Shown here in pieces: positions 63,842 to 64,000 of a DNA stretch of 64,000 nt. The position numbers and the translations under genes are program-made. The notes beneath the pieces are model-generated. The model was not told the DNA's origin. It did no database searches and saw nothing but the letters and a program-made list of their open reading frames with translations. The DNA lies in contig JAQYET010000025.1 of assembly GCA_028723525.1 (NCBI GenBank), positions 1 through 64,000 on the forward strand. The letters are read 5' to 3'. This stretch comes from Prevotellaceae bacterium. Its GTDB lineage: Bacteria; Bacteroidota; Bacteroidia; Bacteroidales; Bacteroidaceae. Numbering within the stretch: the stretch's first letter is position 1; the number at the start of each line of letters is the position of its first letter.

Positions 63842-64000
63842 TCAATAGATGTCTTCAGAAAGGAAATAGCACTGATGACGGGTGTTGATGAGTTCTAAAA
63901 GAGAATTCAGACGCATATCCACAACGGGCATGTTGCGATAGAAAGACACCTGTGCCTCGTAGCGTTTGCGGCTTCCACGCTCTATCATTTCCTTGGCATT
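63842..64000 (-). CDS. C-terminal fragment of an unidentified protein (runs off the right edge)
   Basis: An open frame enters from the right edge and stops with TGA at 63842-63844, giving 52 residues that include MIERGSRKRYEAQVSFYRNM and end in CYFLSEDIY. Codon use looks like the neighbouring genes, and no family is recognised from this piece. The frame has no stop back to the window edge, which supports a real gene, but it is short. Confidence 0.45.
   Translation of the reverse strand, partial: NAKEMIERGSRKRYEAQVSFYRNMPVVDMRLNSLLELINTRHQCYFLSEDIY

Overview
The window reads as chromosomal DNA of a Bacteroidota bacterium, most likely a Prevotella-type member of the Bacteroidales. The evidence is: promoters of the TTTG-N19/20-TAnnTTTG type in front of many genes; a murF-alr fusion; the type IX secretion genes porW and porX plus a cargo protein with a C-terminal sorting domain; FadL-like, GSCFA, DUF4834 and DUF3098 proteins; and a PgpH-type 7TM-HD phosphodiesterase. 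Genus is inference only; no rRNA is present.

Layout. 1-3487: a leftward, visibly AT-rich restriction-modification operon (Xre regulator, fused m5C/m6A methyltransferase, and an endonuclease cut by the window edge) that looks horizontally acquired. 4140-6434: a secreted PKD-domain type IX cargo. 6573-11908: glutamine synthetase, tryptophanase and an AspT/YidE-type transporter. 11968-18476: a five-gene leftward envelope operon (GH3-like protein, Ig-like lipoprotein, DUF3108 protein, lipid A-type acyltransferase, GT2 glycosyltransferase). 18754-24914: gamma-carbonic anhydrase, YbjN-like protein, a kinase-AAA ATPase fusion, an EamA transporter, and a four-gene ECF sigma operon. 25140-30260: kdtA, gltX and pgpH. 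30444-39124: a FadL-like porin, then aroA, a cysteine-rich membrane protein, porW, porX and tsaE. 39265-45250: thioredoxin, dnaE, psd, pssA, DUF4834. 46017-57796: murF-alr, a GSCFA protein, a Nudix hydrolase, typA, a MATE exporter, luxS, mtnN, a YfhO-like protein and rpsO. 57932-63275: a radical SAM protein and the compact run ftsX, DUF3098, uppP, truB, queA, folK. The right end holds tRNA-Pro(GGG) and the 3' end of an unidentified gene.

The most striking non-coding signal is a family of five intergenic elements (8355, 24988, 45827, 54030 and 63699). Each is exactly 85 nt long and is built from four 19-nt palindromic units of consensus GYAAWWTCGSCGAWWTTRC separated by exactly 3 nt, giving a 22-nt period. 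Two further repeat classes are present. One is a roughly 200-bp element with inverted ends (45447-45646), with a collapsed end-to-end copy upstream of tnaA. The other is a promoter-bearing module in inverted copies on both sides of the Nudix gene, driving the GSCFA gene leftward and typA rightward.

Functional links: mtnN and luxS form the S-adenosylhomocysteine to AI-2 branch; psd and pssA make phosphatidylethanolamine; kdtA and the acyltransferase build lipid A-Kdo; murF-alr and uppP serve peptidoglycan synthesis; porW and porX serve secretion of cargo such as the PKD protein.
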